In this document: in pieces, positions 25,556 to 35,962 of the stretch
Position numbering within the stretch: position 1 is the stretch's first letter
Layout of the letters: each line of letters opens with the position of its first letter
Assembly: GCA_019009955.1 (NCBI GenBank)
Contig: CM032233.1
Coordinates: forward strand, 120,251,501-120,315,500
DNA from: Riptortus pedestris
Taxonomy: Eukaryota; Arthropoda; Insecta; Hemiptera; Alydidae
Direction of reading: 5' to 3'
DNA: 64,000 nucleotides
Translations under genes and position numbers: made by a program
The notes under the pieces: model-generated
Databases searched by the model: none
Seen by the model: the letters and a program-made list of their open reading frames with translations, nothing else
What the model was told of the DNA's origin: nothing

Positions 25556-25700
25556 CCCCGATCTTGGCTTGAAAGTTTTTATTTGATCTATACCATACTC
25601 AAGAATTAACCGTTTCACTCAACACAAATAATCATATTTTTTAATGCCTGAAATCTTATCAGAAATGAGGAGGTGGGGTGGGTCGAAAAAAAATCTGCAT
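25556..25700 (+). mobile_element. Short diverged Hel-A-like piece
   Basis: GATCTATACCATACTCAAGA, CGTTTCACTCAACACAAATA and AATGCCTGAAATC resemble the Hel-A stretch around CCAAACTCGATATTTAA. A related variant also occurs at 38240-38310 and 40825-40880. Confidence 0.4.
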
Positions 25701-26753
25701 TATCTTTTGAAATAGTGGACTATTGGAATGGCTATTGTACTGTACTGGGATATAAAATGAAACGTTGGCGGAACACATTATGACACCGTCACAACAAAAA
25801 TGTGAAATTCACCACCCCACACTTTATGTAGTAATGTTTAGTGAACTCAATATCAGCAGTTGAAAATTCTGCAGTCGTTATGATCACCAGAGGATACGTA
25901 TATCATGCGGTGGAAAAAAAAAGAAGGAAGAGATTGTTTTTTATGAAAGTAGAGAGCTGGCATACGAACGTAAATACGCTCCTGCCATTTAGTAATACTC
26001 ATAATCATGAATTATAATGAAGAGCCATTACATTAGGGCTGAGTGGAGAACAATATTTGACTTTTAGGCGAGTGGGGCGTAGCTCGGTGCCATTATTCTA
26101 GCCCATAGAGAGAGACGGGCAGGAGCCTTGATGAGGGCAAAAAGAAAGTGGGGTATATTTTTCACAATGAATTAGCCAATATTGATAACTAGGGGTTGGG
26201 GTATGTCGTCCCAACCCTTTCCAGCCAATTACCCACTCCCAGCCGCATTCCCAGTTAATTGCTGTTTTATTATTCTCCACTGTCCTCTACTCAACCTCCC
26301 TCTCTCCAGCCACCCACTAACTCCTTCCCCTCTCTTACTCTAAATTCTCCCTAAAAATGGAGCCCATTCTATTAGGTTCATTACCTTTTCCTTAGAATCT
26401 CCTCTTTTTATTTATTTTATTATCTCGGCTTAATTCCATTCAAAGGGAGAACTTTATTAGACTCAGGTGAATATAATTTATATAAATGAATTTCATTAAG
26501 CGACTTTTTTTTCTTTCTTTTACTCCGAATAATTATTTCAAACGCCTTTCCTGAACCTGTATTCTCATTAAAGCTTTTATTTTATTTTTTTTATATTCAT
26601 ACTTTGTTTTTGATAACCCTCTATTAAATGAAGAGAAGCCCCTGTTTAAATGAAAACTATTCAGAACTTTTTAGCTCCTTTATTTGCGTCTTCCCGATTT
26701 CAAAGGATCATCGCCCAACTTTTCTGCAAGACATTTGCTTCAATTATAACAGG
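25701..26753. other. No recognised feature; GC-richer island
   Basis: 26070-26350 is noticeably less AT-rich (GGGGTTGGGGTATGTCGTCC, then CCAACCCTTTCCAGCC) and appears single copy. No coding frame with recognisable similarity. It may be host single-copy sequence. Confidence 0.5.
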
Positions 26754-26800
26754 AAAGTCCGTCACGCAGGGGCTGCATAAATAAAGCAGATTTCCCACGT
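26754..26800 (-). mobile_element. Isolated Hel-A 3' end (47 bp)
   Basis: AGTCCGTCACGCAGGGGCTG, then CATAAATAAAGCAGATTTCC and CACGTG only: hairpin plus subterminal repeat with no body. A similar stub is at 48714-48765. Confidence 0.7.
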
Positions 26801-26954
26801 GTTGGTCTGATGCACTATTGATCTCTTCTCACCTTATATTTTCTATTTCTATTCTCGCCTCTATTCCCTCTATAAAATGATACCACGGATGGACAGATTA
26901 AATTGCTTTGATATTTCAATGAATTTTATTTATAATATATACATGGGATACTAT

Positions 26955-27189
26955 CTCACGGTTTCCCTCAATTCCACAGCTGTGTTGTTGGAAGTGAAGA
27001 ATATTTTTACTTGGAGAGAGAAAAATACGTCCAATTCTTCACAAATTATTATTCCAGCGCTAAGGGCTTTCGAAGACTATTGTCTCCATCTTCAGAGCTA
27101 CTCATGAAAAACAATAACATCAATAAAATCTCTGTTCATTACAACAGTGTCATTAATCATATTATTATCAATAAAAAAAAACACAAAAT
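26955..27189 (-). mobile_element. Penelope-like 3' region, inverted flank
   Basis: Reverse complement of the sequence at 27715-27960 over about 200 bases, including the hammerhead-like segment at 27056-27095, the TTGTGAAGAATTGGACGT segment, and CTCTCTCCAA. With the plus-strand copy it brackets a fragment of endonuclease coding sequence. Penelope-like elements are known for flanking repeats that can be inverted. Confidence 0.6.
27056..27095 (-). ncRNA. hammerhead-like motif (minus strand)
   Basis: Minus strand: CTGAAGA, TGGAGAC-AATA-GTCTTC as a 6-bp stem with one G-T pair, then GAAA and GCCCTTAGCGCT. One base differs from the plus-strand copy in the third stem. Confidence 0.4.
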
Positions 27190-27490
27190 AAATATCCAAT
27201 AGAACACACTAACAAGATCTAATAAATATCTAACATTAGTCTGTGGTACATGCAAAAGGTCTTACATCAGCCAAACAGGAAGAAAGATAAGAAGCCGGTT
27301 ATCACTCAGATTCGGAATTTTTCTGTCATCAAGAACAGGAGGGCCATAGCGAAGGAGCTCATGAAGTGTGTTTATTACATGAGGCCAAGAAAGGTAAAAC
27401 TAAGTACATTGGAGGGTCTGGAGATTTCATTGAACAAGAAGCTTATTAGTAGTCGCTATTTGAACAAGAAGACCGATTGCTATTAGTCTG
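27190..27490 (+). pseudogene. Penelope-like GIY-YIG endonuclease fragment
   Basis: Read in the frame passing through 27240 it gives LVCGTCKRSYISQTGRKIRS, corresponding to the Penelope-type GIY-YIG endonuclease motif C..C...YIGQTGR...R; here the motif is YISQTGR. The reading then falls out of frame. A frame at 27250-27486 is open but does not continue the motif, so a frameshift is likely. The RT portion is absent. The fragment lies between inverted copies of the element's 3' region. Confidence 0.5.
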
Positions 27491-27583
27491 CAATGGTGGG
27501 GGTACTGGACCTCGATCATATCACCCGCGCACCAGCCAGTCATTTGCTGTCTTTCCCAATGAGCGCATGCAAGTAGGCCAGTA

Positions 27584-27584
<1 letters not shown>

Positions 27585-27640
<56 letters not shown>
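27585..27640. repeat. (TA)n microsatellite
   Basis: About 54 bases of TA between the endonuclease fragment and the plus-strand Penelope-like flank; not in Hel-A. Confidence 0.97.
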
Positions 27641-27789
27641 CTATACTTCAATGGATCTCTCACTCTCCGTATTTTATTTTAGGATTTGCATTTCTGTTAG
27701 ATATTTATTTTGTTTTTATTTATTGATATTAATATTATTAATGACCCTGTTGTAATGTATAGAGATTTTATTGTTTTTCATGTGTAGCT

Positions 27790-27829
27790 CTGAAGATGGA
27801 GACAATAGTCTTCGAAAGCGCTTAGCGCT
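27790..27829 (+). ncRNA. hammerhead-like motif A
   Basis: CTGAAGA, stem GGAGAC/GTCTTC, GAAA, then GCGC-TTA-GCGC-T. All three core blocks are present and the third stem pairs perfectly. The base after the closing U is G; active hammerheads need A, C or U there, so this copy may be inactive. Confidence 0.4.
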
Positions 27830-27910
27830 GAAATAAAAATGTGTGAAGAATTGGACGACTTTTTCTCTCTCTCCAAGTTTCTCCCAATCTTCCTCTGTAA
27901 CAATATTGCA

Positions 27911-27950
27911 CTGAAGAGGGATACCAATGGTGCCCGAAACTGTTAGCACA
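27911..27950 (+). ncRNA. hammerhead-like motif B
   Basis: CTGAAGA, GGGATACC-AAT-GGTGCCC as a stem with one bulge or mismatch, then GAAACTGTTAGCAC. Tandem spacing from motif A is about 120 bases. Confidence 0.35.
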
Positions 27951-28179
27951 AAAGTACATTCAGCATTTGACTGATTAGAGTACTTTTATAACCGATACCC
28001 AACTATCATCTATGCAATATATACAAGTATATACACAAATAAGAAGAAATTCGGAAAAAAATTTAAACTCAATTTATTTGGATTGTATGTTAACTGTGAC
28101 ATGCCCTAAAACAGTATACAGCGGAAATTGGAGAAGTAGGAGCAGGATAAAAGGAACTTTGACCAAACTTGTATTCGTT

Positions 28180-28612
28180 ATTTTAGCAGATTTCCCTTAT
28201 GGAAAATCATCTATTGAGGTCGTACTCATAACGCGATTTTCGAATTTTTTCTTCTAATGGCCATCGATCTTACCTTGTAGATAACGAAAATGAGGTCCGT
28301 TCAAAATTATATATATTGAAAATTCGGAATATCGCCGTTAGTATAAGTCAGATCGAAAAAATGTATAGATTCAACCTTATTGCAAATTAAATGTTCTATA
28401 AGTATTATTGTTTAAATGTATTCTCTATCTTGAATATTAATCGAGATATTTGCATTTTTCAGTTTCCTGCCTTCAGTAAACCCCCACTTCTACTCGTGTT
28501 ACATAAACAATACTCTGTTATTTAATAAACCACATTATTCGAACCTTAAATACCAAACATTGTTTTCCAGCGACCTTTATTATACGAGACAGATGTTAGT
28601 TTTCAATATAAT
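28180..28612 (+). mobile_element. Hel-A copy, part before the BEL/Pao insertion
   Basis: Starts TTTTAGCAGATTTCCCTTAT, with GAGGTCGTACTCATAACGCG, a very short TA core (28308-28316) joined directly to GAAAATTCGGAATATCGCCG, and the right half up to CGAGACAGATGTTAGTTTTC. It ends at the LTR. The rest is at 36560-36795. Confidence 0.8.
28608..28612. repeat. 5-bp target duplication, left (ATAAT)
   Basis: ATAAT directly before the 5' LTR, identical to 36555-36559. Five bases is usual for BEL/Pao integration. Confidence 0.85.
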
Positions 28613-29204
28613 TGTTTACGGCACTTATGCTAAAGAAAAAAATGACGTCACAGTTCTTGCCCAGCTGGCCATCCACGCCGTTGCCTAGCAACCTGTGCCT
28701 CGCTGACTACCTCCTTGGTCACATATAGTCTGGAAGAAAATGACGACACGAGCATAAGGCCAGAATACAGCATTTTCTTTACGAACCCAGGATAATACTC
28801 GACATGGAGTAGAAAAGCCACAAAGCAGCTGGGTGTGGCAGGAGGAGATGACAGCGGGAGCGGCAAGGCATGAGGTACCTCATTTTCAATAACATTATAT
28901 CCAGGAGACAAAGAATAAATGAACATCAATCTCAATCCTCATCGGATATTCACAAAATGCGGCTGAATTTCCAGATATTAATGTTCACCGTGGCCCTTCA
29001 GGCAAGTTAGTTATAATCCAATAAAATGTACTCTTTATAATTAGTTTTTAGATTAGTCACAATGGCCCTTCAGGCAATTCAGTTGTAAATATAAATACAT
29101 TATGTTATCCTTTGATTACCATCAGTCTTTTCTTTATACAGTCCACAGTTATTAATTCGTTGGCATATCTCCCATAAAGAGAAGCCTCGGAATTGCTTTG
29201 TTCA
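28613..29204 (+). repeat. BEL/Pao 5' LTR (592 bp)
   Basis: Begins TGTTTACGGC and ends TTGCTTTGTTCA. Compared base by base with the 3' LTR there are three differences, at about 28743, 28930 and 28935. Contains AATAAA-type signals near 28913 and 29011. Reverse-strand open frames in it are incidental. Confidence 0.95.
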
Positions 29205-29222
29205 TGGTCCGACCGGGCCGGA
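29205..29222 (+). promoter_or_regulatory. Primer-binding site (candidate)
   Basis: TGGTCCGACCGGGCCGGA starts at the first base after the LTR, with TGG complementary to a tRNA CCA end. I could not identify the donor tRNA by memory. Confidence 0.7.
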
Positions 29223-30457
29223 TTATATTTTATATTCAATCCCGTCATTATCATTAAATTCATTGCTGAAAATTATAATTATTCATTATTATTAGTTTTG
29301 GATAAATATACAAATCAATACCGTACTTCATAAGTATTGTAGCTAGAACATTCATGCATTATTAATGCATAATTCCATTTATAATTTAATAATTAATCTA
29401 TACATTTGTTTAAATCTTAGCCAGACAATGTTTTCACCATTCATACATTCTTGTACAATTCATTGTTATAACCTATCTGTAAATATTGAAAACATTTCAA
29501 TAGCTTCAGTAAGTTCTCAACAATTGAAAACTCTATGTTGTTCATTTCATTGTTAGGATTTGAAAAAAGTACAACTTTATTTCTTTATTTGTCAAAATTT
29601 AATTGAAAATTCATTACAGTTGTGCTCATTTTATTCAGCTTAATTTTCAAATGCTCATTAATGCTATCAATGTTAAAGCATTTTTTAGAAATTATGAATT
29701 ATTTATTTATATTGAGTCAGGTTATTTTCAGTGTCAACTTTTAGCTTAACTGTTAACTTAATTTATTATCAGTGTTGTATCATTGAGCCATAGCTTTTCA
29801 TTTATTAATATTTATAATTTGTTTTATAGATGGTAACTTGTTCACTGTATGACTTACTATAACATACTCATTTGTTTTTTAAACATACAGACAACATTTA
29901 AGTCAGTGATGAATTAAGATGCAAATACTTCCCAACGCAATGTATTTATTCACTATAACAAATCACATTTTTAATCTCACAACAATAAATCACAAAAGTT
30001 CATTGACCAATTTAAACATTTATTAACACACTTTTTCAGATTAGCAGAACAATTCTTACATTCTGAGTGTAGCGCTTGTTTACCATCGAAGTAAGGTTAT
30101 AAACATTCGATTGCACTTTAAGCCATAGAGATTGGCTTCTAATTCCAATCTGATTATTGTCAATTAACAGCGCTCTGACGTCACGTACCTTGTACTGCGT
30201 TTCGGTATCTGCCCCCTTGGGTCAGTTATCTTTAGTTCACTTAATTAGAATATTTATTCTGCTTTTCGTCACTCATTTTTGATGTGATTTTCCCTAATTG
30301 TTATTGTCCACCCTTGGTGACAAATTCTCCATTTCTAATAATTCATTCACGTTGTTTCCCTGCCATTTCGTGTATCTCCGTTTCTTGTCGCTTCGCACTT
30401 GTTCTCCTCCGCCGCTCTCAGCTGCTGATGTTTATAATTGAATCTAATTATATTAAT
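29205..30457 (+). other. BEL/Pao untranslated leader
   Basis: About 1.25 kb between LTR and the chosen gag start. AT-rich, with no long coding frame except the upstream extension of the gag frame from 30284, which lacks gag-like sequence. It presumably carries packaging signals, which I cannot delimit. Confidence 0.7.
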
Positions 30458-33400
30458 ATGGAAAACGTGAGGTCAGCTGCCAACCTTGAAAGGAAGCTGC
30501 GCCTTATTAAAAGGGACATTTCTCGTTTGGAGCTCATAGGTCTTGGAAAATCAGCTCTAGCTTCAGAAGACCTAGTCATTACGCTGGAGTGTGCAATAGA
30601 GGAAGCTGATGGTTACCTGAAAGAGTTTCTAGATGTTTGGGATGAACGATCCAACTTACAGAGTACCATTAAAGACGATACATTCCCCTCAGACGAGTGG
30701 ATGAATATTTATGATGAAGTTCGTCATGAAATTCGACGGGCAAAAATTTCATTAGCAACCATCAATCGTCGCCATCAACCATCAATGCTTCCTGTAGAAG
30801 GTACTGGTCTGCAACAGGCCTTGAACACAACTATATCGGGAAGGACCAGCCTTCCTAAAATCTCCATTCCCAAATTTTCTGGGGACTTGTTAGCATGGAG
30901 ACATTTCAAAGACACATTTCAATCCATTGTCCACAATGAACCCAGTTTAAGTGATATTGAAAGGTTGCATTACTTGCTAGGTGCTGTTACAGGAGAAGCA
31001 GCCTCCATGATTTCGAGGTTCCCTGTTGAAAAGGAATCATATCTTCTAGCATGGCAGAAATTGCTCAATACCTATGATAATCCTCGAGTGTTAGCTAAAC
31101 TTTATATTCAGAGGATACTTGATTCATCTGTGAAAGGAATAAAGGACGAAGAAAAGCGCTATGAAGAATTCCTAGCAACGGTGGCTGAAAGCGTTGAAAA
31201 CTTTCATAGATTAAACCTCGATAGGCCCGAAGAATTCATTTTATCCCTCTTAGCATTGCGTGCACTTGATGAGGACACTAGGCGGCTGTTTGAACTTACG
31301 AGATCTTCAATAGAAGAATTTCCCACAACCAAGGAAGTTATTGACTTCATAACAAAAAGGATGACCGCCTTAAAACTCGCTAAAGAACCCACGTCTTGCG
31401 GGAACAACCTTGCCGTGAAACCAAAACTTCAATTAAATTCCTCAATGCCTCAGGGAAAATTTAAGCGCTATGTCCGGCACAGCTCCATTGCACTTCACAG
31501 TACTGTCCCTGATACTAGTGTCCATTCGACTGGAAGATCTCACTTTCAATCTGCTACTTATAACAAAAACAGAGCAAGGACATCCCACGGAAGAGGTAAA
31601 ACTCCACCCACAAATACTGCTGAAAAGAATTCCAAGAAGCCCGCGAAACTATGCCCGTTTTGTAGTGGAACGCATGCACTTCCTTATTGTAGCATGTTCC
31701 ATGCGATGTCTCTTCATGATCGTATTGGGTTTGTTCATGGCTGGAAAGGGTGTCCTAACTGCCTAAAGGCTGATCACACTCTTTCTCAATGCAAGTCAAA
31801 CTGGACTTGTCGATATTGCAAGCTGAGGCATCACAGCCTCATTCACCAGGATCAGCCTAGTACCTTCAATGAGCCAATTACCAATCATGACAATAATAGG
31901 CATTGCTCCAGGCCACAGGAAAGTTTTATTGGGTTTGGATCCACTCCAAATAGTCCTAAAACATCAGTAGTACTTTTAGGTACTCCACAGGCTTCAATCC
32001 AGGGATCTAAACACGCAATTCCAGTCAGGGCATTGTTGGATTCAGGAAGTCAGCATACTTTCATCACGAAGCCCCTAGCTGACAAGATAGGAAGTCCAAT
32101 CTATCAATTTAAAGCGCATGTTACAGGCCTGGGAGGAACGTCAGTGTCCCAACCCTTAGGATTAATCAGTTGCTGCGTTAAGCCCTACAATAGTAACTCA
32201 AAATTCAATATTGAAGCAGTTATAGTCAATAAAATATCACATTCATTACCATCTGCAACCATTAACGACACCGCAATCCACGAGCTCAATAGGGCTGATT
32301 TGGCCGACCACTCCTGTTATGCTCCAGGTCCAATAGATTTGTTATTAGGTATGGACATATACCCGCTCGTAGTGAACGGAGCCCCGAGGCGAGTGGGAGT
32401 TGATGACCTATTCTTCCTTCCAACAGTCTTTGGATTAGTGGTTATAGGAACGACAGAGGGTACTACTGCTCAGCCCACTACTACTTCGCTTTTCAACGAA
32501 TCCTGCGAAGAAATATCAAGCAGGCTCAGAGCATTCTGGGAGATGGAGGAGCCCACTCCAGTTAATCAAAGGGATCCCGATGACAGTTACTGTGAGGACC
32601 ATTTTCTTCAAACGCACTCCCGCGATGCAGATGGGCGCTACATGGTGAGGTTGCCTATAAAGCCAAACTCCTCTCAGTTGCAGCCAAATCGAGACCTGGC
32701 TGCCAATCGATTTTCAAATTTAGAGCGGAAAATGGAGAATAATGTTGTACTGTCCACTAAATACAAACAATTCATGCAGGAGTATGAGGAACTGGGCCAT
32801 ATGTCACCTGCCTCCACAATATCGTCGTACATTATTCCTCACCATGGAGTTTGGCAGTATAGCGCGGAAGGAGCGAAACTTAGAGTTGTTTTTGACGCTT
32901 CCTGTGGACCAGAAAGTCTGAATGACACTCTCTTACCGGGACCAAAATTACAATTAGACATATCAAATATATTAATCAATTTCAGGTCTTATGCCATACC
33001 TTTATGCACGGACATTGTAAAAATGTATCGGCAAATTCTGGTGCATCCCGATGATCGCCATTTGCAGCACATATTCTGGAGAATACACCGAACTGATGCT
33101 CTCCATGAGTACGAGCTTAACACCGTGACGTACGGAGTTCGACCAAGCGCGTTTCTGGCAATGAGAGTAATCAAACAGTTAGTGGCCGATGAAGGAGCAC
33201 ATTATCCTCTCGCCGCTGGTCGAGTGTGTTCATCAATGTATGTAGATGATTTTGTAAGTGGAGGTAACTCGCTAGAAGAAGTCCTTGAGCTTAAGCGACA
33301 ACTCATTGAGCTATTTGCTAAGGGTGGCTTCGAGCTCAGCAAGTGGGCATCAACCATCAAGGAAGTACTTCCAGAAACGTCAAAGGAAGCTGTTCATTTG

Positions 33401-33568
33401 CAAATTACCGATCAAGACACAGGCCATCAAAAAATCCTAGGACTCATATGGATTCCCAGTGAGGATGTATTCACATATTCAGTACACCGTCCTCCATCAA
33501 CTCACGTCACAAAACGGGTCATATTATCGGCTGTAGCGCGGACATTATCAATGATTGGAAGGCATTGA
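30458..33568 (+). CDS. BEL/Pao gag, protease and reverse transcriptase
   Basis: 1036 codons from the ATG at 30458. I chose this start because MENVRSAANLERKLRLIKRD begins the usual BEL gag; the frame is open 58 codons further upstream without matching text. Domains: a gag region around residues 130-280 (PKISIPKFSGD, WRHFKDTF), a Cys/His cluster at about 399-460 (CPFC...CPNC...CRYC), a retropepsin-type aspartic protease with DSGS at 528, and a reverse transcriptase at about 700-950 with LRVVFDASC at 808-816 and YVDD at 928-931. The protein runs through the connection start (SKWAST, LGLIW) and is cut short at SAVARTLSMIGRH and a stop, where the family would continue into the RNase H linker. It would act in cytoplasmic particles. 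Confidence 0.9.
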   Translation: MENVRSAANLERKLRLIKRDISRLELIGLGKSALASEDLVITLECAIEEADGYLKEFLDVWDERSNLQSTIKDDTFPSDEWMNIYDEVRHEIRRAKISLATINRRHQPSMLPVEGTGLQQALNTTISGRTSLPKISIPKFSGDLLAWRHFKDTFQSIVHNEPSLSDIERLHYLLGAVTGEAASMISRFPVEKESYLLAWQKLLNTYDNPRVLAKLYIQRILDSSVKGIKDEEKRYEEFLATVAESVENFHRLNLDRPEEFILSLLALRALDEDTRRLFELTRSSIEEFPTTKEVIDFITKRMTALKLAKEPTSCGNNLAVKPKLQLNSSMPQGKFKRYVRHSSIALHSTVPDTSVHSTGRSHFQSATYNKNRARTSHGRGKTPPTNTAEKNSKKPAKLCPFCSGTHALPYCSMFHAMSLHDRIGFVHGWKGCPNCLKADHTLSQCKSNWTCRYCKLRHHSLIHQDQPSTFNEPITNHDNNRHCSRPQESFIGFGSTPNSPKTSVVLLGTPQASIQGSKHAIPVRALLDSGSQHTFITKPLADKIGSPIYQFKAHVTGLGGTSVSQPLGLISCCVKPYNSNSKFNIEAVIVNKISHSLPSATINDTAIHELNRADLADHSCYAPGPIDLLLGMDIYPLVVNGAPRRVGVDDLFFLPTVFGLVVIGTTEGTTAQPTTTSLFNESCEEISSRLRAFWEMEEPTPVNQRDPDDSYCEDHFLQTHSRDADGRYMVRLPIKPNSSQLQPNRDLAANRFSNLERKMENNVVLSTKYKQFMQEYEELGHMSPASTISSYIIPHHGVWQYSAEGAKLRVVFDASCGPESLNDTLLPGPKLQLDISNILINFRSYAIPLCTDIVKMYRQILVHPDDRHLQHIFWRIHRTDALHEYELNTVTYGVRPSAFLAMRVIKQLVADEGAHYPLAAGRVCSSMYVDDFVSGGNSLEEVLELKRQLIELFAKGGFELSKWASTIKEVLPETSKEAVHLQITDQDTGHQKILGLIWIPSEDVFTYSVHRPPSTHVTKRVILSAVARTLSMIGRH

Positions 33569-34233
33569 TATCGGAGTGGCATTTACTTTCTAGTATTAAA
33601 ATTCCTCGCTACTTTGGAAGCCACAATGCTGTATGTAGAATTGTGGGATTTTATGATGCATCTGATAAAGGGTATGCAGCCGCAATCTACAATCGCGCAG
33701 AATATCCCGACAGTAGCGCACGAGTCACGCTCATGAAAGCGAAAACAAAGGTATCACCTTTAAAATTTGTATCTATAGCTCGTTTAGAGCTGTGTGGTGC
33801 CTTGTTACTAACAAAATTGTTAACATCCCTGAGCTTGTCATCGCCGTTTGACCATCCACCCATATGCTTCACTGACTCAACTGTGGTTTTGGCTTGGCTG
33901 TGCAAGCCCACTTATGCACTTAAGGTCTTTGAGGCAAACCGCGTTTCTCAGATTTTGAGTGTCACGTCTAGTTCCGACTGTCATCATGTCCGATCAGAAG
34001 ACAACCCGGCTGATATTAGCTCACGCGGTTGTACCCTAAGTAATCTCTGTGGAGCGGACATGTGGTGGAATAGACCCTCCTGGCTGTCTCTCCCTTACAG
34101 AGAATGGCCTCCAGACATAGCCGTTAATGAGGTGGCAGCAGACTGCATAATGGCTTTAAATGTTAACCACCGAAACTTGAACAGACTTTTGAAGACAAAT
34201 GGATGGAAAGATCCTCTTCGTATAGAACTCTAA
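33567..34233 (+). pseudogene. BEL/Pao RNase H-like domain, out of frame
   Basis: Continues pol in a different frame: ISEWHLLSSIKIPRYFG, then FYDASDKGYAAAIYNRAE, FVSIARLELCGALLL, CFTDSTVVLAWL and HHVRSEDNPADISSRGC. This is the typical BEL/Pao RNase H series with the DAS, E and D acidic positions. Relative to other BEL/Pao polyproteins, the linker of roughly 40-50 residues between SAVARTL and the NDWKALISEW-type segment is missing. The break at about 33548-33565 is therefore a deletion plus frameshift. It ends at a stop after a further frameshift at about 34205. Confidence 0.8.
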
Positions 34234-35396
34234 TCAGGACCGTTGCTCGTATGCTGCGCCTCGTTAAACGGACGAAGCCAAATCCAGGAGGCCCCATCAC
34301 AGCTGACGAATTTAAAAATGCTAAGTTTAGATGCATTCAATTGGAGCAAAGATTGCACCTTCCGAGAGCGCTGTTCGGAAATACTTCCGTTCCGAAACCT
34401 TATGACCAGGTCCACCCGTTCGTTGACGAGCATGGGCTTGTCAGGGTGGGCGGCAGGTTGAATAACGCCCCACTCGAACCGTGCTGCCGACATCCGATAC
34501 TTATTCCACGATCTTGTCATTTTGCACAACTAATTGTGGATGACATACACCGAAGACACTTTCACGCGGGGCCAACGCTTGTACTTTCTCTGTTACGCCA
34601 AGAGTACTGGATCCCCGGAGCTTTGAAATTCATTAGAGGGAGAATTTTACGTTGCGTCCCATGTCGTATGGTGCGATGCAAACCTGTTCAGCCACTTATG
34701 GCATCACTTCCTCCAGAACGTTTTTCTCAGTTTAGAGCCTTTCTGCAAACTGGATTAGATTATGCTGGGCCCTTCTTGATAAAGGAATCTACGCGCCGAA
34801 ATGCGGCTCTTGGCAAGGCATATCTATGTATTTTTGTCTGCATGGCAAGCAAGGCAGTTCACCTAGAGGCAGTCTCGTCATTGTCAACCCCAGCATTTTT
34901 GTCGGCATTAGATAGATTTGTAGCCAGAAGGGGTCTCCCGCAGAAACTTCACTCTGACCATGGCTCCAACTTCATTGGTGCATCCCGCTTCCTTAAGGAA
35001 GTGCATAAGTTCATTGCCAAGAACGAACCAACATTCGTCGAGTATCTGGCACCAAGAAATATAGAATGGTCATTTATTCCACCAGGAACCCCCCACATTG
35101 GTGGACTGTGGGAAGCAGGTGTGAAATCTGTGAAGAACCTCCTAGTGCAAAGCATTGGAAAGCATCACTATACCTTCGAAGAGCTTTCAACTGCACTCAC
35201 CAAAATTGAAGGACTTCTCAATTCACGCCCCATGTATGCACTCACGGAAGATGCTGATGACTACAATTACCTGACTCCAGGGCACTTCCTCATCGGCTCA
35301 TCCTTATCCCAAATCCCTGATTCTACTGCGAATCCGACTCTGAAGAGTAACACGTCTCGCTGGAAAACTCTCAAGGAACAAATCATCCATGTGTAG
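34203..35396 (+). pseudogene. BEL/Pao integrase, out of frame
   Basis: Reads from RTVARMLRLVKR into the zinc-binding H2C2 region (HRRHFHAG...LRCVPC) at about 34536-34665. The DDE integrase core follows: D in GLDYAGPF at 34758, D in LHSDHGSNF at 34956 and E in GGLWEAGVKS at 35112. It is one base out of frame with the RNase H segment, with a shift near GGATGGAAAGATCC at 34200-34215. It ends at TAG (35394-35396), where the reading continues in the same frame with NRWPTQYL, so this is a nonsense mutation and not the natural end. The integrase would insert cDNA in the nucleus. Confidence 0.85.
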
Positions 35397-35714
35397 AACA
35401 GATGGCCCACGCAATATCTCCACAGCTTGCAGCAGAGACGAAAATGGACCAGAAAGGTCCCAAGCTTGAACCTTGGCGAGTTGGTCATTTTGTTGGAGAA
35501 GAGAGACCTCCCCGGACAATGGCCAGTCGCGAGAATTAAGCAAGTTCACCCTGGTAAAGATGGTATTGTCCGAGTAGTCACTGTCCAGACTCCGTCGGGT
35601 AAAACCTTTGTGCGCTCAGTTTGTTCTCTGGCTCCTTTGTTTTTGCCTGAACCTGACCAGAAACCACAGACAAACACGACACCAAACATGACACATACAT
35701 TAATTATAGAATAA
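35397..35714 (+). pseudogene. BEL/Pao polyprotein C-terminal domain
   Basis: In frame with the integrase after the premature TAG. Contains RKVPSLNLGELVILLEK, LPGQWPVARIKQVHPGKDG, VRVVTVQTPSGKTFVRSVC and a LAPLFLPE end: the conserved C-terminal domain that follows the integrase in BEL/Pao elements (often annotated as DUF5641-like). The natural stop is at 35712. Confidence 0.8.
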
Positions 35715-35950
35715 GTAATATAAGTTATTAATTTTAGTTTATATGTCAATTATAATAAGTATTAGTTCTTTTTTTCTCTTTATTTTGTATTTCTCTTTGT
35801 GTGTTTCCTAGATGGATATGTGGGTTATCCCACACTATTATGCTTTTATTTTGCCCTTCTTTTTTTCATTGTATACGTTCATATTCATAGTTAAGCACAA
35901 GACATTCAAGATCTTCAAGAAACCAAGCGTTAAATTTGTCACACAAATTT

Positions 35951-35962
35951 AGGTGGGCGGTT
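35951..35962 (+). promoter_or_regulatory. Polypurine tract
   Basis: AGGTGGGCGG followed by TT immediately before the 3' LTR. Expected primer site for plus-strand DNA synthesis. Confidence 0.75.

Larger units (their letters stand above)
27715..27960 (+). mobile_element. Penelope-like 3' region, direct flank
   Basis: Contains GATTTTATTGTTTTTCATGT, two CTGAAGA...GAAA motifs about 120 bases apart (27790 and 27911), and a conserved GTGAAGAATTGGACGA segment. It is the inverted partner of 26955-27189. Confidence 0.6.

Noticed and set aside
28648..28935. Minus-strand frame in both BEL/Pao LTRs
   Set aside because: Antisense to the LTR and duplicated only as part of it; no protein motif.
29205..29222. 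Assignment of the BEL/Pao primer tRNA
   Set aside because: The sequence does not match any insect tRNA 3' end I could recall with confidence, so only the site is reported.
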